From contig VXBP01005597.1 of assembly GCA_013400115.1 (NCBI GenBank), positions 124,001 to 188,000 of the forward strand: a DNA stretch of 64,000 bases. The letters run 5' to 3'. The translations under genes were made by a program, and so were the position numbers. Each line of letters begins with the position of its first letter. Positions within the stretch are counted from its first letter, which is position 1. Below are positions 38,901 through 53,900 of this stretch, piece by piece. The DNA comes from Rhinopomastus cyanomelas (lineage: Eukaryota; Chordata; Aves; Bucerotiformes; Rhinopomastidae). Below the pieces are notes generated by a model. The model did no database searches and was not told the origin of the DNA. It saw only the letters and a program-made list of their open reading frames with translations.

Positions 38901-41900
38901 GTCAACCACACCTCCCAGCTTTGTGTCATCAGCAAACTTGCTGACAGTGCACCCTAATCCCTCATCCAAGTCATTAAAGAATAGATTGAATAGGACTGGT
39001 CTCAGTACCAACCCTTTGGGGGACTCCACTAAACACAGGCCTCCAGCTAGACTCTGTCCCAATGACCACTACTCTCCGGCTTCTATCCTGCAGCCAGGTC
39101 ACAGTCAACCTCACTACCCAATAATCCAGACTACATTGCCTTAGTTTGGCTGCGATAATGCTGTGGGAGACCATGTCAAATTCTTTACTGAAGCCAAGAC
39201 AGACCACATCCACTGTTTTGCCATCATCTATCCACCTGGTCATACCCTCATAACAGGCTATCAAGTTGGTAAAGCATGACTTCTCTTTTGGTGAAGCCAT
39301 GCTGATTGTCCCTAATGACCCTCCTGTCCTTGACGAGCCTAGAGACAGCATCAAGGATAAATTGTTCCATCACTTTTCCTGGGATTGAGGTGAGGCTGAC
39401 TGGTTTATAGTTACCTGGGTCCTCCTTCTTACCCTTTTTGAAGATTGGAGTGACATTTGCTGTCCTCCAGTCCCTAGGCACCTCTCCCGATCCCCAGGAC
39501 TTAGAAAAGATGACGGAGAGTGGCCTAGCAATGACTTCCGCCATCTCCCTTAGTATGCACAGGTGCATCCCATGGATTTGTGTACATTCAGTTTGCTCGA
39601 CTGATCACTAACCCAGTCCTCATCAACCTGAGCAACCTCCTCTTTTGTCTCAACTTCTGGGGCCTCAGGCAGTCTGGGGCTTGATATCAGAACAGCCCCA
39701 GAAGTAGACAGAGGCAAACAAGCTGTTCAGTATCTCTGCCTTCTCTGTATCCTCTGTCTCCAGGGCACCCACCTCATTTAGCAGGGGGCTACATTGCCTG
39801 CAGGTTTAGTTTCACCTGCAATGTATTTGAAGAAGCCCTTTCTGTTGCCTTTGACCTCTCTTGCAAGGTTTAGTTCCAAGGAGGCCTTGGCTTCCTAGTT
39901 GTATCCCTACATCCTCTGACTAGAGCCTTATCATCCCAAGTGGCCATCCCCTGCTTCCATGACCTATAGACTTTCTTCTGCCTCTTTAGTTTGCCCAGCA
40001 GCTCCCTGTTTAAGCACACAGGTCTTCTGACTCCCTTCCTTGACTTGCCTGAAAAAGCCAAAGTTGGCCCTCCTGAAGTCCAGGGTTGTGATTCTGCTAG
40101 GTATTCTGTTTCTGCCACATGAGATCCTGAACTCCACCATCTCATGGTCACTGCAACCAAGGCTGCCCTCAATCTTCACTGCAACAACCAGACCATCATT
40201 GTTGGTGAGTATAGGACCCACATCACTCCTCTCTTAGTGGGCTCCTCCACCATTTGCATCAGCAAGTTGTCACCAATGCACTGGAGGAACATCCTGAACT
40301 GGCTGAACAGGACTTCCAGCAAATATCAGGGTAGTTAAAATCCCTCATGAGAACCAGGCCCTGTAACTGTAAGGCTGCTGTTGGCTGCCTGTGGAAGACC
40401 TCATCAACTTCCTCATCCTGGTCTGGTGGCCTGTAATAGACACCCACGACAGTGTCACCCATGCCAGCCTGCCCTTTAATCCGCACCCACAAACTCTCAA
40501 GTATCTCTTCATCAGCCCATGGACAGAGCTCAATACATTCCAATTAGTCTTCTATATAAAGAGCTACACCACCACCTCTCTGTGCTGTCCTGTCCCTCCA
40601 GAAAAGGACATAGCCATCCACAACCACATTCCAGTCGTGCAAGCTGTCCCACCATGTCTCTGTAATTGCCACCAGATCATAATCACCTGACTGAACACAA
40701 GATTTCTGAGTCCCCCTACTTGTTCTCTGTGTGCGTGCATTGTTGTACAGGCATTTCATGGACCAAGCTGAGCACTGCAGTTTCACCATAGGATGGTGGG
40801 AGACCTCATGGTCTTCATCAAGACCAGAGTGCTCCCCACTGGTCCATCCCCCTTTCAATCTAATTTAAAGCTCTCTGAATGAGCCCTGGCAATTCCTGAC
40901 CCAGAACCCGTTTCTCCTTCTGAGATAAACCTTTCCCAGGTGCCACTGTCAGGTCTGTTGTCTTCTAAATCCAGCCATTATCAAAGAACCCAAAGCCCTA
41001 CCTGTAGCACCGATCTCGTAGCCAGGCATTTATAGTCTGAATCCTTCTATTCCAGCCCATGTCCTCACCCGAAAATGGAAGTAATGAAGAGCATATAGTT
41101 TGTGCCCCAGACTCTTTTACCGAACATCTCAAGACCTTGAAGTTGTTCTTCATTACCCTGAGGCTATGGAATACAGCTTCCTCCCCACCTATCTGGAAGA
41201 TCAGCAGGGGTAACAGTCAGTTGATTTCACCAGGTTACAGAGTGTCCTAGTGATGTCCCTGATTCAGGCACCAAGTAGACTGTAGACTTCCCTATGATGA
41301 GGGTCAACTCTGAATACTGGGCCCTCAGTTCCCTTCAGGAGCGAGTCTCCAATAACTAGCACCCTTCTCTTCTTTGTGGAGGAGGTTGTCATATTACTGG
41401 AACACCCATCCGATTTATGTGACTGCGATAAGATCTCTGCAATAGGTTGCCTAGCATCTATATCCATGTTCCAGGGGGGCTTATATGTATTTCTCAGTGG
41501 CAACTGGGGAGGTGAGGCAGGCAAGTGCATGCTCGCTTTATGCCATAGCCTTGCACTTGTCTCCACTCATCCCTTCTACTTACGCTTCTGTCTTCCATCT
41601 GAGAGGTGCAGGATACAGAGGCCCCTTGATTCTGGCTGTTATTTGGCTGTTGCCCAGACTGCAGGGCCTGGCTCCACCACTCAGTCTATATTTCAGCCTT
41701 CCTAATGCTCCTGAGCCTTTCTACTTTTGCTTGTAGCCTTTCAACCTCATCTTGCAGTTGTGCCATTCATTAAGCCAATAATCTACCTACTCAAACCATT
41801 CTGTGACTCTAAGATCTGTGGAGTTCTGACTGGTGCTTCCTAACATGATCCTCACAGTTGTTTTTTGTATGATAAGATGCTAAAGTACACTAATTCTAAT

Positions 41901-44900
41901 TTGGCAATTATCTAATGAGATTTCTCTAGGCCTCATCCTGCAGCTAATGTAAAAAACTACAAACCACAGGAATGAAGCCCCATCGTTTCCGTTAGAAACG
42001 CTGGCAGACTCCTTGGCTGAATTCCTGGATCAAGTCAGCCATAGTCTCAGCTAGGAGACTGTACCCAAGGCCAACACAAATAATCTTTTCTAGACTGTGA
42101 CAGACCCGTCACATTCACTACCCATGCAGTAATGACGTCTGACAGGCCTGTCATTTGCTAGGCCATTGCCAAGAGCTAGGTGATAAAGTGCTCTCCTGCT
42201 CTCAACTAGATGCATGCAACAAGCACCAGGGGGTCATTTCACAGTACAGTAAACTGACCTTGGCAGTGGGTGCTGTTAAAGAGATGGCCCCAATTCCTGC
42301 GCTCCCCTGACCATGTTTTCTTTCCTTCTCACTAACATGTGCAGTAGGACTTGTCTGACCACAAAGAGCTAAAGCAGTACGCAGGTATTTACTTCTAGGC
42401 TTCTTTTACTTGCTTGTTGCTGTTTTTCCCTTTAGCAGCATCAGTTGTCTGCCAGACCCCTACAGAGAACCAACCATCCCTAGGGTTAACATGAGCTAGT
42501 CTCATTGCAGCACCAGGAAAGCATCTGGACAACACTGTAAGGAGTGGGTAGACAGATCACTTCATCTGTTTGGTGAAAACAAACCCTTACCACTAACAGG
42601 AGTTACACAGTTAAGCAGAACGTGTTCTCTGCTATGAATGCAACCAATCTAGTCCCAAAGGAAGTATCTTCAGGCAGGGCTTCTTGTCTAATATTCTAGA
42701 AAAGCAGTTTCTCATCTGTCACTTACAACACCACGGTACGGGGGAAAGCGGGTGTGTGTATAAATCATTACTAATGCTTTATTTTCCCAAGTGGAGAGTT
42801 AAAGCAATTAAAGCCTAGCCTTTTAAAAATATTTCAGCACTGACATATTCAAAGCTGTTTCAGAGACAGTTTTGTGGGTAAAGCCAAACACTGTGTTTTT
42901 CTTTATGGTGCAGAAGTAGTTCTGGGTTCACTGATGTGAAGCTGAACTAAAATGATGACCATCCCGTTAAGATTCAACCAGTCGTATAAAGTTTAGCATA
43001 CGGACTTCGGTGCCCAACTAAGAAATCAGTTTTAAAATTGCTTCCATTTACCTTAAAATGGAAGCAAAGAAGATTTAGGCTATTGTTTTCCCTGTAGAGC
43101 ACAGTCAGCTCTTTCCAGGCTTTCTGATGCTTGCAAACCATTCACCTACCATGACCTGAAGCTTCCACTTTGATAAAAAGCGACCACTGTACTTTTTCCA
43201 GTGGCAAGTGTTCCTTCCAAACCACAGGCTGTCTGGCTACATCTTTACTACATGTGTCCTTTCAGCACAGTCTTCATCACCTATTTTCAAACACAAGAAC
43301 AGCAAGCAGTGTTATAAGGTGCTTCCTGCACACACTTCCCTCCTGGTACCCTTGTGAAAACACCCTCTGAACTTGTCAACTTCACAGCTACTTTCCACAC
43401 TGAGCATTGACACACATATTACTAGAAAAATCACTTCCCACAGGTATTTTTCACTGAGTTACTCAAAACCTCAAACTAGCAGCCTGAGACAGCAACTTTA
43501 AAGTCTTATTGAGCAGGGATTACTCAGATGTTAGAGTGGGGTTTCAGGAAGTACTAGGCGTCTACCTTTTCTCACCCACACCAACACATCTGAAAGGCAC
43601 AGGAAGCTTTTACAACTTCCTTACACTCACAGATATGATAAAGATTCTACACGAAGTGAACGTTTCATCCAGAAGTATTAGTCACTTTGTTGAAAGGTGG
43701 ACACTGGAACCCAGCGAGCTGAACCGAGAGACTGCTGTGTGCAGCAAGGTGTCTTTTTTCCCCAGGAATGACTGGCATGGAGATTAATAGCAGTAAAATA
43801 ACACAAAAGTAGCCAATACACACACAAGGAATGGCAAAGAACAAGAACTGAGCACAGATAAATCAAGAAAGAAAAATACCTACATTTTAAAGTGGATACA
43901 AATGTAGATACAGAGCGACAGAATCCTGCCATCCTAGAAGTTATATAATCGAGCCATCAAAAAAAGTAATTGATAATTCCACTATAAAGGCATTCAACTG
44001 CAAATGTACCAATCACAGAAATAATTCCACTGAAAGGAAACCAGTCTCCTGCTAACTAAACAGCTAGCAAGATCTGTGCTAAAAGGTGCCTACCAGTCTC
44101 ATCTCCATACTGCACCAATGGCTACTCAAGTGCAGTAGTGGTTCAGGCACATGCATAAATGCAACAGACAGTCTTAAATCAGGAAACTAGAATGACCTGT
44201 GAGCAGGTATGCACACACTGTTCAACAGCCAGACATGGAATGAGACATGCAGACCAGTTCAGAGTAGTCATTTACTTTCACTAGTCTTACAAAAGTAAGG
44301 AGACAACTACGCTTTATGGACCTGAAACTTGCCATGGAAGTTGTGGCAGCTCATATGATCATCCCTAGGTAAAGCCAGGTGAGAAAGCCACTACACTTCC
44401 AGACTTGAAAAAGTTACTGCCACTCATATGAAAGAAGCTGTTAGCAGAAACAGCACTGAGTTTTTAGATCAGGAAAGAAAAGGTTTTTGTTTGAAGTTAG
44501 GCCAAAGTATGCTAAAAAGGCTTACCATGCAAGCTTCTCTGGCTTGATGAGCTGATGGGTCTTTTTCTAGGACTGCCTTGTAATCTTCCAGTGCTTCATC
44601 TAGTTTTTCCGTCTTTTCATACAGTTCTGCTCTCCTTAGCAAAGCTCTAATATAGTTAGGATCTAATTCCACTGCTAGGAAACAACAAAAGGACAGCCTT
44701 TTACTTGAAATATTTCTGTACCTCTCAAAAGAATTCTTGTTATCTTTAAACTATAGCTTAAAATTAATCAGAATCATAGTTTAAAAGCCAAGTTGTAGCC
44801 CACAGAAGGCATCCATCTGCCCGTCAAAGGTTAATGCCAATGATCAGATCTAATATCTGCAGTCCAGCAGAGACAGAGTGGAGTATAACACAGCAACATT

Positions 44901-47900
44901 CAACTTTGCAATACTAAGTGATGCTTCAAAAATGTGAAGGATCTGTATGATAGTCTTCAGCTCTTGTGCACTTCATTAAGGCACATAGTTAGGCTATGGC
45001 TAAACACACCTGAAGATACACACAGCAGAGAAAGCACGCAGGTCAAGCTGAGACCAACCCCACGAGGTCTACTGGTGAATTTAACATATCAGCACGGGGT
45101 TGGGAATCCAGAAATGGTTATCCTGGCTCCAAGTGAGCGGCAGGGCACACTGACCAAACTGAATCTTTTCCTCTCCTCATTTCCTTGGCATCCATGCCCG
45201 TGTGTACTGATGCAGTTAAGACTGAATGCTAAACTTAACAGCAACCCGCCAAGAGTGATTTTTCAGGAATTGGGAGTATGAAAGGCTGTCTGTTTTGTAA
45301 TTACTAATCCATTAAAATAGCTCTTGGGACAATTCAATCTAGTATTTTCTGGCTAAATATTCTACTTTATTTCTTCCGGAAAGACAAAGACAAAGCTCCA
45401 GCCAGCAAGTTGCAGGTTAGTGCCAATTGCTCCGCTGTGCTTCAAGTGTTGCATTGCAGTTTGCAAGCCAAGTCCCTGGGGAGTGTCAAGCTATGGTAGG
45501 TTGAAATCTCACTGCTGCAAAGGAGGGCGGTTCTCTCTCAGCCATAGCAACACTGGCAGAAGTGTTTTTCAAAATGTGCCACCACCAAACCCAGGCAAAC
45601 TCCCAATGTGCCAAAGGCCACCTGACAGTACAAATTCCTGTTTGCTGAACAGGCAGTACTGGCTGGCAGCCGTTGGATAGCTTTCTGATTTGTAATTTGG
45701 ATTTTTGTTCCCCAGCTGTCATGGGGAGTTTAACAGATACCCGAGCATGGGCGAGTGGGTGGAAGCAAGAAAGCAATGTGTGGCTGAAATGATTCCACCA
45801 GAAGCTGCAGAGAAAACGATGCAAGACAAGAACAGGAGAACACAAGCCCTTGTGACAAAACAAAATCCTTGCAGAAAAGAGACTTTGATAATGCTTTTAA
45901 TTCCACAATGCCTCATGGGATCTGGGACTAAACCATGATTTGGAGGGGAATGCTAGGTGAAAGTGGGTTAAAACCAGTAGCTGTAAGGAAGCAGCTTCTG
46001 TAATAAAAAAACCTTTCCTATTACAAAGAAGTACAGGCTGCAGCCTTATTGGCACAAGAAAACACAAAGTACATTACAGATAGGAAGAGTCTGATAGTCA
46101 ATTTACAAAATAAAGAATATAAACATGTAAGGTTCTTCCATTTGAGCTTTTCTTTAAATTTGTTAAAACCCCCCATACCCATAACCACAGCTCTGCAGTA
46201 CAGCACTAAACAGCGTAATTTATGCCTGAAAGACCTGGCACAAAAGCAGCACAGAAAAAAAACAAGTCATACCTTTGCTGCAGTCACTTAAGGCAGCTTC
46301 TGTCTTGTCCTAGAACACAAAATAGTTTTGTTCCTTTTAAGTCATATGGCTTGGGATACAGATTATTTACCACTGCAAGCAAAAAGGTTTGTCTGGCATT
46401 CCAGGGAACTGGGCCGGTCATGTAATCGAGGCTTTTCATACTGTTGCTTCTGATGGAAAGCTCTTTACCAGTGATCAGCTTCCTCTTGGTGAAAGGCTGC
46501 CAGTGTTTAAAGGGCACGACTGCTCCCCTCATCCATTGCTCAGCACTGATCAGCCAGCAGCGAGGCAAAAGGCTGAGTCACATCTACAGGCAGTGGCTTC
46601 GTGAGCTACGGTTTCTCTATCTTCTCTAAGGGGTTGGATTAGATGGTTCCCAGGGGTTCCAGATAAATCCTTGTCTATATGAGTCAAGACTCTACATGAG
46701 TCAAGTCAGGAAAGCAGATACTACCCTTAGCACTAACACAGCTTTCTGAACAAGGGACAATGCAGAAGACACTTCCAGAATTGGTTTTAGTGCATGCAGA
46801 CAACCACAGTTAGAAGGTGAGAGCCAGGCAATCTCCTTGCAATGAAACAAGAAAAGAGGAAAAGAGCTGAGACAGAGATCTTGCTTTCATCCAGACTAAC
46901 AGGGCTTTTAGAATGCTAAAATTAATCACAGAACATTAGAGATTGGACGGGGCCTCAAAAGAACATCCAGTCCAGTCCAGTCCCCCTGCCAGAGAAGGAT
47001 CACCTAGACCAAATTACACAAAGATATCCAGGCAGGTTTTAATCATCTCCAGAGAAGGAGACTCCACAACCTCCCTGGACAACCTACTTCAGTGCTCTGT
47101 CACCCTCACTGTGAAGAAGTTCCTTCTCATATTTATATGGAACCTCCTGTGTTTCAGCTTACACTCATTGCCCTTTGTCCTATAACTAGATGATAGTGAA
47201 AAGAGCCTGGCTCCATCCTCCGGATACCCACCCTTCTCATATTTATAAACATTAATGAGGTCATCACTCAGTCTCTTTTCTTCCAAGCTGAAGAGAACCA
47301 GCTCCCTCAGCCTCTCCTCATAAGGGAGGTGTTCTACGCCCTTCATCATCTTTGTGGCTCTGCACTGGACTCTTTCCAGCAGCTCTGTGTCCTTCTTGAG
47401 CTGAGTGGACCAGAACTGGACACAATATTCCCGATGTGGTCTCACTAGGGCAGAGCAGAGGGGGAGAAGAACCTCTCTCAATCTGCTAACCACCTTTCTG
47501 ATCCACCCCAGGATGCTGTTGGCCCACTTGGCCAGAAGGGCACATTGCTGGCTTATGGTCATCCTGCTGTCTACCAGGCTGTTGTGTGTTTGTATTTTTG
47601 ATCTAAGTCACAGTTATTTTGCTAAACCAAGGGAACTGTTTTCTTTACCACAAACCAGAAGCTGTCTCAGATATGAGCACCTCACAAGCAGGTATGGAAG
47701 AACAAACTTAATTTGGTAGCTATTAGTAACACAAATCTATTTTCAGAGTAATGTATTGGTCTGTCAGGTTCCACTGATACTGGTGAGATATGCTGGTCTG
47801 GGCACAGTTTTTATCCTTCTGGGCTCCTTTGGGGACTACTAGATTAGTTTCCCAGTGACACAAACAGTTAACAACTGGATTATGAGGAGGTTTTCCAGGC

Positions 47901-50900
47901 TCCAGCTTTCATACTTGAAAGGTTCCATCACCTGTTATTACAGATTTTATTCCATTCCTCTGCTTGTCTACTCAAACAACTCAGAATCCCATCAGCAAGT
48001 TATATAATCCTAGCCAAACAAACACTCCGTGCTGAGTAAGAATGTATTTATTTATGCCTACACATGGCTGCAAGGTACATTGCAGGGCTGCATCTGGCTC
48101 AGTGCTGGAGGGAAACCACATTAAAAAGTTCCCTTTGCAGGAGGGTAAACTGACAATAGGAAGTTACTGTGCTATTTTTCTAGAATTATTTAATTTTAAA
48201 GACAAAGACAACAATATGGAGTTATCTTTCCTGAATTCTAACTACCAATTTCTTCTACAGGAGGGAAGGCCTTTGTTCAGACAGACTGCCTTCCAGGCTT
48301 CCTCACGTATTGCTGATTCTGGTAACAACGGGGCACCTGTCTCTGGACAAGGAATAGAAAACACATGAAGAAAGCTGCAGCCATTTTGTGCAGAGGATGC
48401 TCTGTGCTATAGGTCCTACTATACAGCAACTGTGACTGAAGCAGATGAACTGAGTTAGTACGAAAGCCACAGGCAGGAAGCCCTGCTTACAGCTCAAAGC
48501 ATTTGAGCCAATGAAATGCAAACAAGTATGTGACAATCCAGGCTTCTGGAAAAAATACTGACCAGCTACAACTCCAACCAATCTCATGCATGGTTTGCAT
48601 GCACTGAACATACTTCAGGACATTTGTTCCACATGAACTTTGAATTTCATTAAAATAAGGAGAGTGAAAGAAAAAACAGTGTTTCAAACATAATGCAGCA
48701 TAGCAACTTAGAACAGCAATTCATAGAATCACAGAACATCGGGGATTGGAAGGGACCTCGAAAGATCATCCAGTCCAATCCCCCTGCCACAGCAGGGTGC
48801 CCCAGATCAAGCTGCACAGGAACATGTCCAGGCGGGCTCCAAACCTCTCCAGAGAAGGAGACTCCACAAACCCCCCGGGCAGCCCCTTCCAGTGCTCTGT
48901 CACCTTCACTGGCAACCTCAGAGTCTGTATCACTCCTCAGTAAAACGCAGCATCCCTCTGCATTTTGACTGGAAGCACGAAAGAGCAAGCCGCAAAACTG
49001 GCAAACAGCTTTACTCCTCTGCCTGCCTTTATGAGTCCCTAATGACTTCATTATTGCACTTGTCATATAATCAATACATGGTTTTCTATAAAATAAGAAG
49101 AATATTCACCTGTTTCATCTTTGCAGCAGCTCTGTTTGAAAATAAAACAGCCCTATCCCTCTGGAAGCACGCTGGACAAATCTGCAGAGCCTTCGAGTAA
49201 GAGTCTTCTGCTTCTCCAAAGTCTGCAGATACAACAACAAAGAAAACCCAAGCAAACAGGTGATTTTTTTCAAATGCCAGTACAGTCAGTGACCCACATG
49301 GCTGGGTGTCTTTGGAAACATTTCTCAACACATGATGCAGTATTAAACCAGAATCAGTAGTTGTTCTCAGGCAAACAGCATTACCAAGCAGAGCATAGAT
49401 CAAGGGCAATCACTTATATTAAAATCACCACCCTTGTAAAAGTAGAAATGCAGTCCTGAGCTTAACGTAACAAGTGCAGCACGATGTGCAGATAATTCTC
49501 CTTTTATTGGAGTTCCAACTATAGAAGCAGGATCTCTTGAAACCAAGGGCATCTTTGAGCTGAAGGAAAGCATATGCTGAAACACATGTCACTGCGCTGA
49601 TATCTGTTCAGAACAGCTATGGAGAGATTTTATTTGCCACCTGATCTTCAATGACTGAGTTAGAGGTTACTCCCCACAAACCCATTATCACCTGAAGGTC
49701 ATACATCACCAAGTCTGGTCTAAAGCACAGAGCAGCAGCAAACCACAAGGGATTATCTAGTTATTAGTTTTCTAATAAAGGCAAAGTCTAGAGTGAAAAG
49801 GCTCTGTTCTGACTCTGAACAATACCCTGCCAGCTGACAAGGGCACTGTCCTCAAAACAGAGCAACTCCTCCTCTGCATGTTAGCTGGTGACCATCCAGA
49901 TGCTCAGAAGGTTGTGTATTTCTGCTTGGCAAGCACTTTGGCAGGTACAGGCACACAGAGATCTGCCAACGAACTTGTCAACAAGAGCCTATGGGTGAGA
50001 CTTCACAAGATCATTTACTCAGTATCCCAAGCTCACTGCTTTTGTGGTCCCAGCAGTTCTGGTGCTTGCCTAAATTGGCAAACCATTCCCCAGCACACAA
50101 AAAGAGACCTCCAGCAGGAAGGCCACTGTCTGCTCATCAGGATGTGCTTCTGCAAAGGGGAAGTTCCTTGTTTGTGCCCTTGCTGACTGAGGAAGCATGA
50201 GTCTGTATTTCCTGGTTTCTTTGTGAATCCTCTAGTCACCACAATATATAATGAAAGGCAGACGCCAGAATCACTTCCCCATTTGTATTTTGTAATTAAA
50301 GGCCTTGATTGGTTATTGCTGACCTCAGCCCTGTTGTTAGATATCAGCTATGTCCAGCAACCATTCTGGCATAAGCCAGAAATTCACATTCCTCTATGGT
50401 TTTGAAAAATGTATCACAGAATTTCTGACGCTGGAAAATACTCCCAGATCATTACGTTCAGCTGACATACACACATACATGTGTGTATTGCTCTGTAAAC
50501 AGAATCATCAAGGTTGGGAAAGGCCCTCAAGATCACCAAATCCAACTGCCCACCCTACAACCCCCAATCACTAAACCATCTCCCGAAACACTATGTCCCA
50601 AACACACCTACATACACAGGCATGTGTAAGCATACATGGATGTACATACACACATGTGTACGTGGACACGTCTGTAATAAAAAAACCCATGCAAACATAC
50701 AAAGGTATGAGAGAGCAACTGAGTCACTGTGTCCTGCAGTAACTCTAAGAACATCTGCTGGAAAAACTCAGAGCCTAGTGGAAGCCATTTTGGACCAGTA
50801 GAAGAAACTCCAGTACTTGGAAGGCAGTCAATTCTGAATCACGTTCTTTGAGCCAAACATTTGGCTTTCAGGAGAAACTTGTCTCAGTAACCCAAGTCTT

Positions 50901-53900
50901 CATGACTTAAACTGCACTCTTGAGGAGTTCTGCTCTGTGTTCTCTAGAGCTAGATAAAATGCATTGATTTTGAATAATGACAGGTGTGAGATCTTCTATG
51001 GGTTTTCTGAAACATTACCACAGTGACTAAGTTTTTATTTAAGATTCTCTAACATCCATTATGTGCTAAAAGATTATCAACTCACCTCCTTTCTTGAACT
51101 GCTCATTTCCTTTCTCCTTCAGTGTCGTGCTTTCCTTTCTTCTCTTCTATAAAAGAAAAGCCAATGTCTTAAAGTATTTAATTGAAATGAACAAATAAGT
51201 CAGCTGCAGTTACAAAGTGTGAATGGAAACCAGAATAAAATACAACACAAGGAATTTTAACTAGTACAGAAACCACTTCCTTGTGGTCACTGTGACATAC
51301 CTTATACATCCATGAAATGCTGCAGTATAACAACCAGGCAATTAAAAAACTCCAGCTGGACACCAGTACGCAAAAAGAGCATTCCTAGTGAATTACATGG
51401 TTTAATACATTAGCTGGTTTGTGGTCATTTGCTTCTCCTTTCAGTTTAATTCAATCAGTGCAGGTCAACTCTGCAGAATATATTTTAAGATAAAATATCT
51501 CAGAAGTTTTGCTTTTCATCTCAGGAACTCGTTACTTTGAGAGATGTAGAGAGCATGTTGAGTTGCCTATATCAGGAACATGGCTGTGGGTAATACTGCC
51601 TTGAACAATTTTTTATGCAGAGGGTGACTAACCCATCAGATCCAGAGACAAGAAGATTGTTCTGTTATACAGTGAAAACTGCACATGCCAAGCAGAGCTG
51701 TGCTTTCAACCATTAATATCTTAACAGTACTCTTGGTACTAGTGAATGCTCTTAGCTTGACACAAAAAACACAAGATGTCACCAAGCCATCTCTTCCACC
51801 TATTTACTATGGAAGTCTCTCACGTGCAGCGATGCCTCACACAAGAGAAAACAGACAGGAACATCCAGAAGGAGCATTCATGTTCATAAATCATTTCTAC
51901 GTTAGAAAAATGATCATTTGTCCACTGATTTTACCCCCAACACACACGCTTACACAAAGGGCTTAAGCCAAGGTGTCTATAAAAGACAGATCATTGAGTA
52001 ATTAAGAAGCCAGCACTAGGAAAAGGAGCAGTTTCCTTCTCTGCAGATTGGGTAAATCAAGGATTAATGCAATTATCAATATGACACAGAACATCTCCTT
52101 GGAAACAGCTAAATACAGTAACTCTGTGGAGCACTGCACCATCTCACAGCTATGCCAATCGCTGACAAACAGTACAAAATCAGAGGTTCTCTTGCTTTTA
52201 TTTGGTTTGCAAAAAGAGTTTACCTGACCATTGTCACCATCTGAGTAATACTGGATCAGAGCTCTGAAAACTAGGCTCGGGGACTGGCATGCAGTTGTGG
52301 CACACAAAATGACACATCACAACATCAGACCCTTTTGACAAATGCCTGGATCACTGGAATTTTTTCCTATCTCCTATTAAATGTTTTCTAGTACTCACTG
52401 CACACTTAAAAACCAAAACAAAACATGGGTTAGACAAGACACACACCACTGATTAGAAGGTGCCCTTCCTCCAGGGTGGACTGACACACCCACACCAGTC
52501 CTTCTGCAATGTCACTGGCAGCAACATGCACAAGAGAGTTGGTGCTTTCTGAATACAAGCATACACACAAATTCAAGTGCACCAGGCACCAGCTGCATTA
52601 AAAGCACAGACTCCTTCTACACACACAGGATTCTGCTGGTCAGCATGGGGACAAACGTGTGCCTGACAGCCGGACCCAACCTCTCAAAAGTGCCACACAG
52701 AACAGCTCCAGCAAGGTCACTGCCACACACCATCTGCCTTCCACAGAAAGACATTTTTAAACCACCTTGAATACACAGACAGGGAAAGTTAGCACAACAT
52801 AAGCTGTTTCATAGCAGTGAACAAAGCAGCCAGATTTCAGCACAGAGTAGTTTGGAGGCGATGACCCTACTGGAAAACCTGTCTCTGTAGACAAGCCTCA
52901 ACCAAGAAAAGAAACGCCTGAAAACAGTGGCCATACTGACATCATTGCTCATGACCTATTTAGAACTGGCCTTTAAGTGCCATTAACTGATTCAGCGTTG
53001 CATATGATATAGGAACAAAAGAAATTTGTATAAAATGAGAACTACAGCAGGTTAACAGCACTCCCGATGCAGAAACCCTGAAACCATCAAGGAATACCAG
53101 ATGAAAAGCTTTATCTGTGTTATTACTAGTTTGTTTGATTTTATCATACTATTACACAGTATTACACATTACTCCCAGTTCAGTATTAAATATTAATATA
53201 CAAAATGATTTGTAGCAAGAAGACTTTAAATATAAAGCTAATTCTCCTTAAAACAATAATAAACAAATAATAAAAAGAACACTAAAAGCAGTCTCAATTG
53301 AGGGTTTCCTTCCCAGGTAGCCCAGATGAGTGTGACCTGGCATCTCCATGGCATAGAAGACAGAACAAGATGGCAGCAGAGTCACACGCATTGGTGAAAC
53401 AAAGGCAGATGAAAGCTCAGAGGAACTGAAAGAGTTTAAGGACTGTCACACTGGGAAGCTGATGATTCGTACAACACTCCTCCTTCCAAAGCTTGTGTCT
53501 TGCTACATCCTCTTGCCAGCGAATCAAACGGCACAAAAAACGAAGGATGATGGAGTGTTAGTCATCTAATTGTTACAGACACAGTGATAATCTTGTGGAC
53601 ACTTCTGACTACTTGCCAGAAAAGGTGGTGGCTAAGCACGTTTCACAAGCCAGCAGCATTAACAGCACCACACATGCAGCTTATTCAGCTGCTTGGACAG
53701 CAGCCACGTGAGCAATGCAGTTCCTGTGCAAAACCAGTATTTCTGTTGTAGCGTGATCAACATTTTCAAGATACCCCTGTGTTATCAGTTCCAGGCTGCC
53801 CCTCCAGTTCCCAACTGTCCAAGCTTTCATAACCCCTTTCAAAAAGGCAAAGCCTGATCCACCTACCACCGCAGATTTGAAGCATGATCTTTAAGTGACA

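Larger units (their letters stand above)
33070..44525 (-). other. TTC1: TTC1 intron 6
   Basis: An 11.5-kb intron that holds the CR1 cluster at 36.7-41.8 kb. The flanks 33.1-36.6 kb and 41.8-44.5 kb show only short ORFs and no recognised feature. Confidence 0.85.
46310..49109 (-). other. TTC1: TTC1 intron 4
   Basis: A 2.8-kb intron containing two CR1 fragments in the same orientation as TTC1. Confidence 0.85.
49223..51085 (-). other. TTC1: TTC1 intron 3
   Basis: A 1.9-kb intron carrying a short CR1 piece and a degenerate CA/TG-rich patch. Confidence 0.85.

Noticed and set aside
37159..41566. Minus-strand ORFs as host genes
   Set aside because: All match CR1 ORF1/ORF2 pieces split by stops and frameshifts.
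49223..49409. Upstream extension of the exon-4 open frame
   Set aside because: This part lies before a clear TTTGTTGTTGTATCTGCAG acceptor and does not resemble TTC1.
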